From CAKSQF01 sp964569225 (GTDB taxonomy: Bacteria; Bacillota; Clostridia; Oscillospirales; CAG-272): DNA of 22,548 bases. Below the pieces are notes generated by a model. The model was not told the origin of the DNA, searched no databases, and worked only from the letters and a program-made list of their open reading frames with translations. The stretch is taken from the NCBI GenBank assembly GCA_964569225.1, contig CAZMTU010000027.1, positions 1 through 22,548 on the forward strand, in the 5' to 3' direction. The position numbers and the translations under genes were made by a program. Position 1 is the stretch's first letter. Every line of letters begins with the position of its first letter. Positions 21,542 to 22,548 of this stretch are shown here, piece by piece.

Positions 21542-22548
21542 ATGTTACTCAGCGGATCGCAAATTTTAATTGAAACGCTCATCGAACAAGGCGCAGACAC
21601 CGTATTCGGTTATCCGGGCGGACAGGTTCTGAATATATATGATGAGCTGTACAAAAGCGCGGACCGGATTCACCACATCATTTCCGCTCATGAACAGGGC
21701 GCGATACATGCCGCCGAAGGCTTTGCCCGTTCTACCGGAAGGGTGGGAGTTGTTATTGCCACCTCCGGACCGGGCGCAACCAATCTTGTAACCGGTATTG
21801 CCGACGCTTACCTCGACAGTACCCCCGTCATTGCCATCACAGGCAATGTGCCCAAAAACCTGATCGGTCGGGACAGCTTCCAAGAGGTGGACATCAAGGG
21901 CATTACGATGCCTATCACCAAGCATAATTTTCAGGTCCAATCCGCCGATGAACTGGCTGATACCATTAGAGAGGCATTCCGGATCGCCGCAAGCGGCCGT
22001 CCCGGTCCTGTGCTGATCGACATTCCCAAGGATGTACAGATTTCTACCGCGGAATATACCCCCGCTTCCAAGGTGGAATTAGACAAGGTCCCCTATGCTT
22101 ATGAAAACGACATCGAGCGTGCCGTAAAGATGATCGGCGAGGCACAGCGTCCCTACATTTACTGCGGCGGCGGCGTCATTACTGCGAACGCCGGCGAAGA
22201 AATCCTGCAGCTTGCTGAAACGATCGACGCGCCTGTCGGATTCTCTATGATGGGTCTGTCCGCTATTCCCACCACCTCTCCCAGAGCGCTTGGCATGGTA
22301 GGTATGCACGGACATTATGCCGCTACTAAGGCGATGTATGAATCCGACCTGATTCTCGCGCTGGGCGTTCGCTTCTCCGACCGGGCAACCGGAAACAAGG
22401 CGCGGTTCGCTACCGGAGCACGCATTATCCATGTAGATATTGACAATGCTGAAATCAACAAGAATATCGCTTGTCATTTGGGCATCACTGCGGATGTGAA
22501 AGAAACGGTTCGGCGTTTTCTGGAACAACTCTTCCCCACAACCCGTCC
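21542..22548 (+). CDS. ilvB: Acetolactate synthase large subunit, N-terminal 335 codons (cut by the window end)
   Basis: This thiamine-diphosphate enzyme condenses two pyruvates to acetolactate, or pyruvate with 2-oxobutyrate to acetohydroxybutyrate, the first common step to Val, Leu and Ile. The frame is open to the right edge, so no stop is seen. VFGYPGGQVLNIYDEL, the catalytic Glu51 in SAHEQGAIHAAEGFARSTG, and TSGPGATNLVTGIADAYLDS define the N-terminal pyrimidine-binding domain. DSFQEVDIKGITMPITKHNF and GRPGPVLIDIPKDVQ match the AHAS signature regions rather than catabolic AlsS. The central FAD-binding-type domain follows (ILALGVRFSDRATGN, IIHVDIDNAEI). The C-terminal ThDP domain lies outside. 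The ATG has GAAAGGA at 8 nt. Expression appears to be controlled by the leader attenuator; ilvN or ilvC may follow. Confidence 0.95.
   Translation, partial: MLLSGSQILIETLIEQGADTVFGYPGGQVLNIYDELYKSADRIHHIISAHEQGAIHAAEGFARSTGRVGVVIATSGPGATNLVTGIADAYLDSTPVIAITGNVPKNLIGRDSFQEVDIKGITMPITKHNFQVQSADELADTIREAFRIAASGRPGPVLIDIPKDVQISTAEYTPASKVELDKVPYAYENDIERAVKMIGEAQRPYIYCGGGVITANAGEEILQLAETIDAPVGFSMMGLSAIPTTSPRALGMVGMHGHYAATKAMYESDLILALGVRFSDRATGNKARFATGARIIHVDIDNAEINKNIACHLGITADVKETVRRFLEQLFPTTR

Noticed and set aside
21566..22528. Minus-strand ORFs across ilvB
   Set aside because: Shadows of the ilvB frame, which shows continuous acetolactate synthase motifs to the window edge.
1..22548. CRISPR arrays, tRNA or rRNA genes, phage or defence systems
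   Set aside because: No regularly spaced repeats, no cloverleaf-like segments, and no recognisable defence or phage genes; every sizeable gene fits a chromosomal housekeeping or accessory role.

Overview
This window comes from a Gram-positive member of the Clostridia, most likely a Ruminococcaceae/Oscillospiraceae-type organism. The evidence is consensus sigma-A promoters (TTGACA-17-TATAAT type), strong AAGGAGG-like ribosome-binding sites, a perfect CIRCE operator in front of hrcA-grpE-dnaK-dnaJ-prmA, a class B sortase, the divergent clostridial type of ParE, and the remains of an IS3-family transposase of a kind I associate with Ruminococcaceae. The assignment is inference; there is no rRNA or tRNA in the window. 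Up to 19.4 kb everything intact is read on the minus strand; from 19.5 kb onward everything is on the plus strand.

Layout, left to right: the N-terminal part of addB (cut by the left edge); a complete parE-like topoisomerase B subunit with its own consensus promoter; a small Ser/Thr-rich lipoprotein gene; the heat-shock operon hrcA-grpE-dnaK-dnaJ-prmA (9421 down to 3443); a two-gene unit of class B sortase and family 2 glycosyltransferase; and the excision-repair block uvrB, zinc-ribbon P-loop kinase, uvrA. From 17.3 to 18.8 kb lies a decayed region with an IS3 transposase remnant (+) and a broken small ORF (-) followed by a strong hairpin. Then come a DUF1292-like acidic protein (-) and, divergently, a P-loop kinase (+) behind a roughly 200-nt leader, an SDR reductase resembling the EF-P 5-aminopentanone reductase, and ilvB (acetolactate synthase large subunit), which runs off the right edge.

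Most of the window is housekeeping: protein folding under HrcA/CIRCE control, DNA repair and topology, and branched-chain amino acid synthesis. The most interesting signal is in front of ilvB. A consensus promoter and good RBS drive a 29-codon peptide with 11 Val/Leu/Ile residues. It is followed by a perfect 11-bp hairpin with a U-rich tail and then ilvB. The leader can also form a hairpin spanning its Ile codons and stop codon, and a competing pairing that touches the terminator stem. This is the architecture of ribosome-mediated transcription attenuation, and no T-box, the usual Firmicute solution, is visible. Secondary points of interest are the structured leader of the P-loop kinase, the zinc-ribbon kinase placed between uvrB and uvrA, and a promoter interleaved with the prmA terminator.
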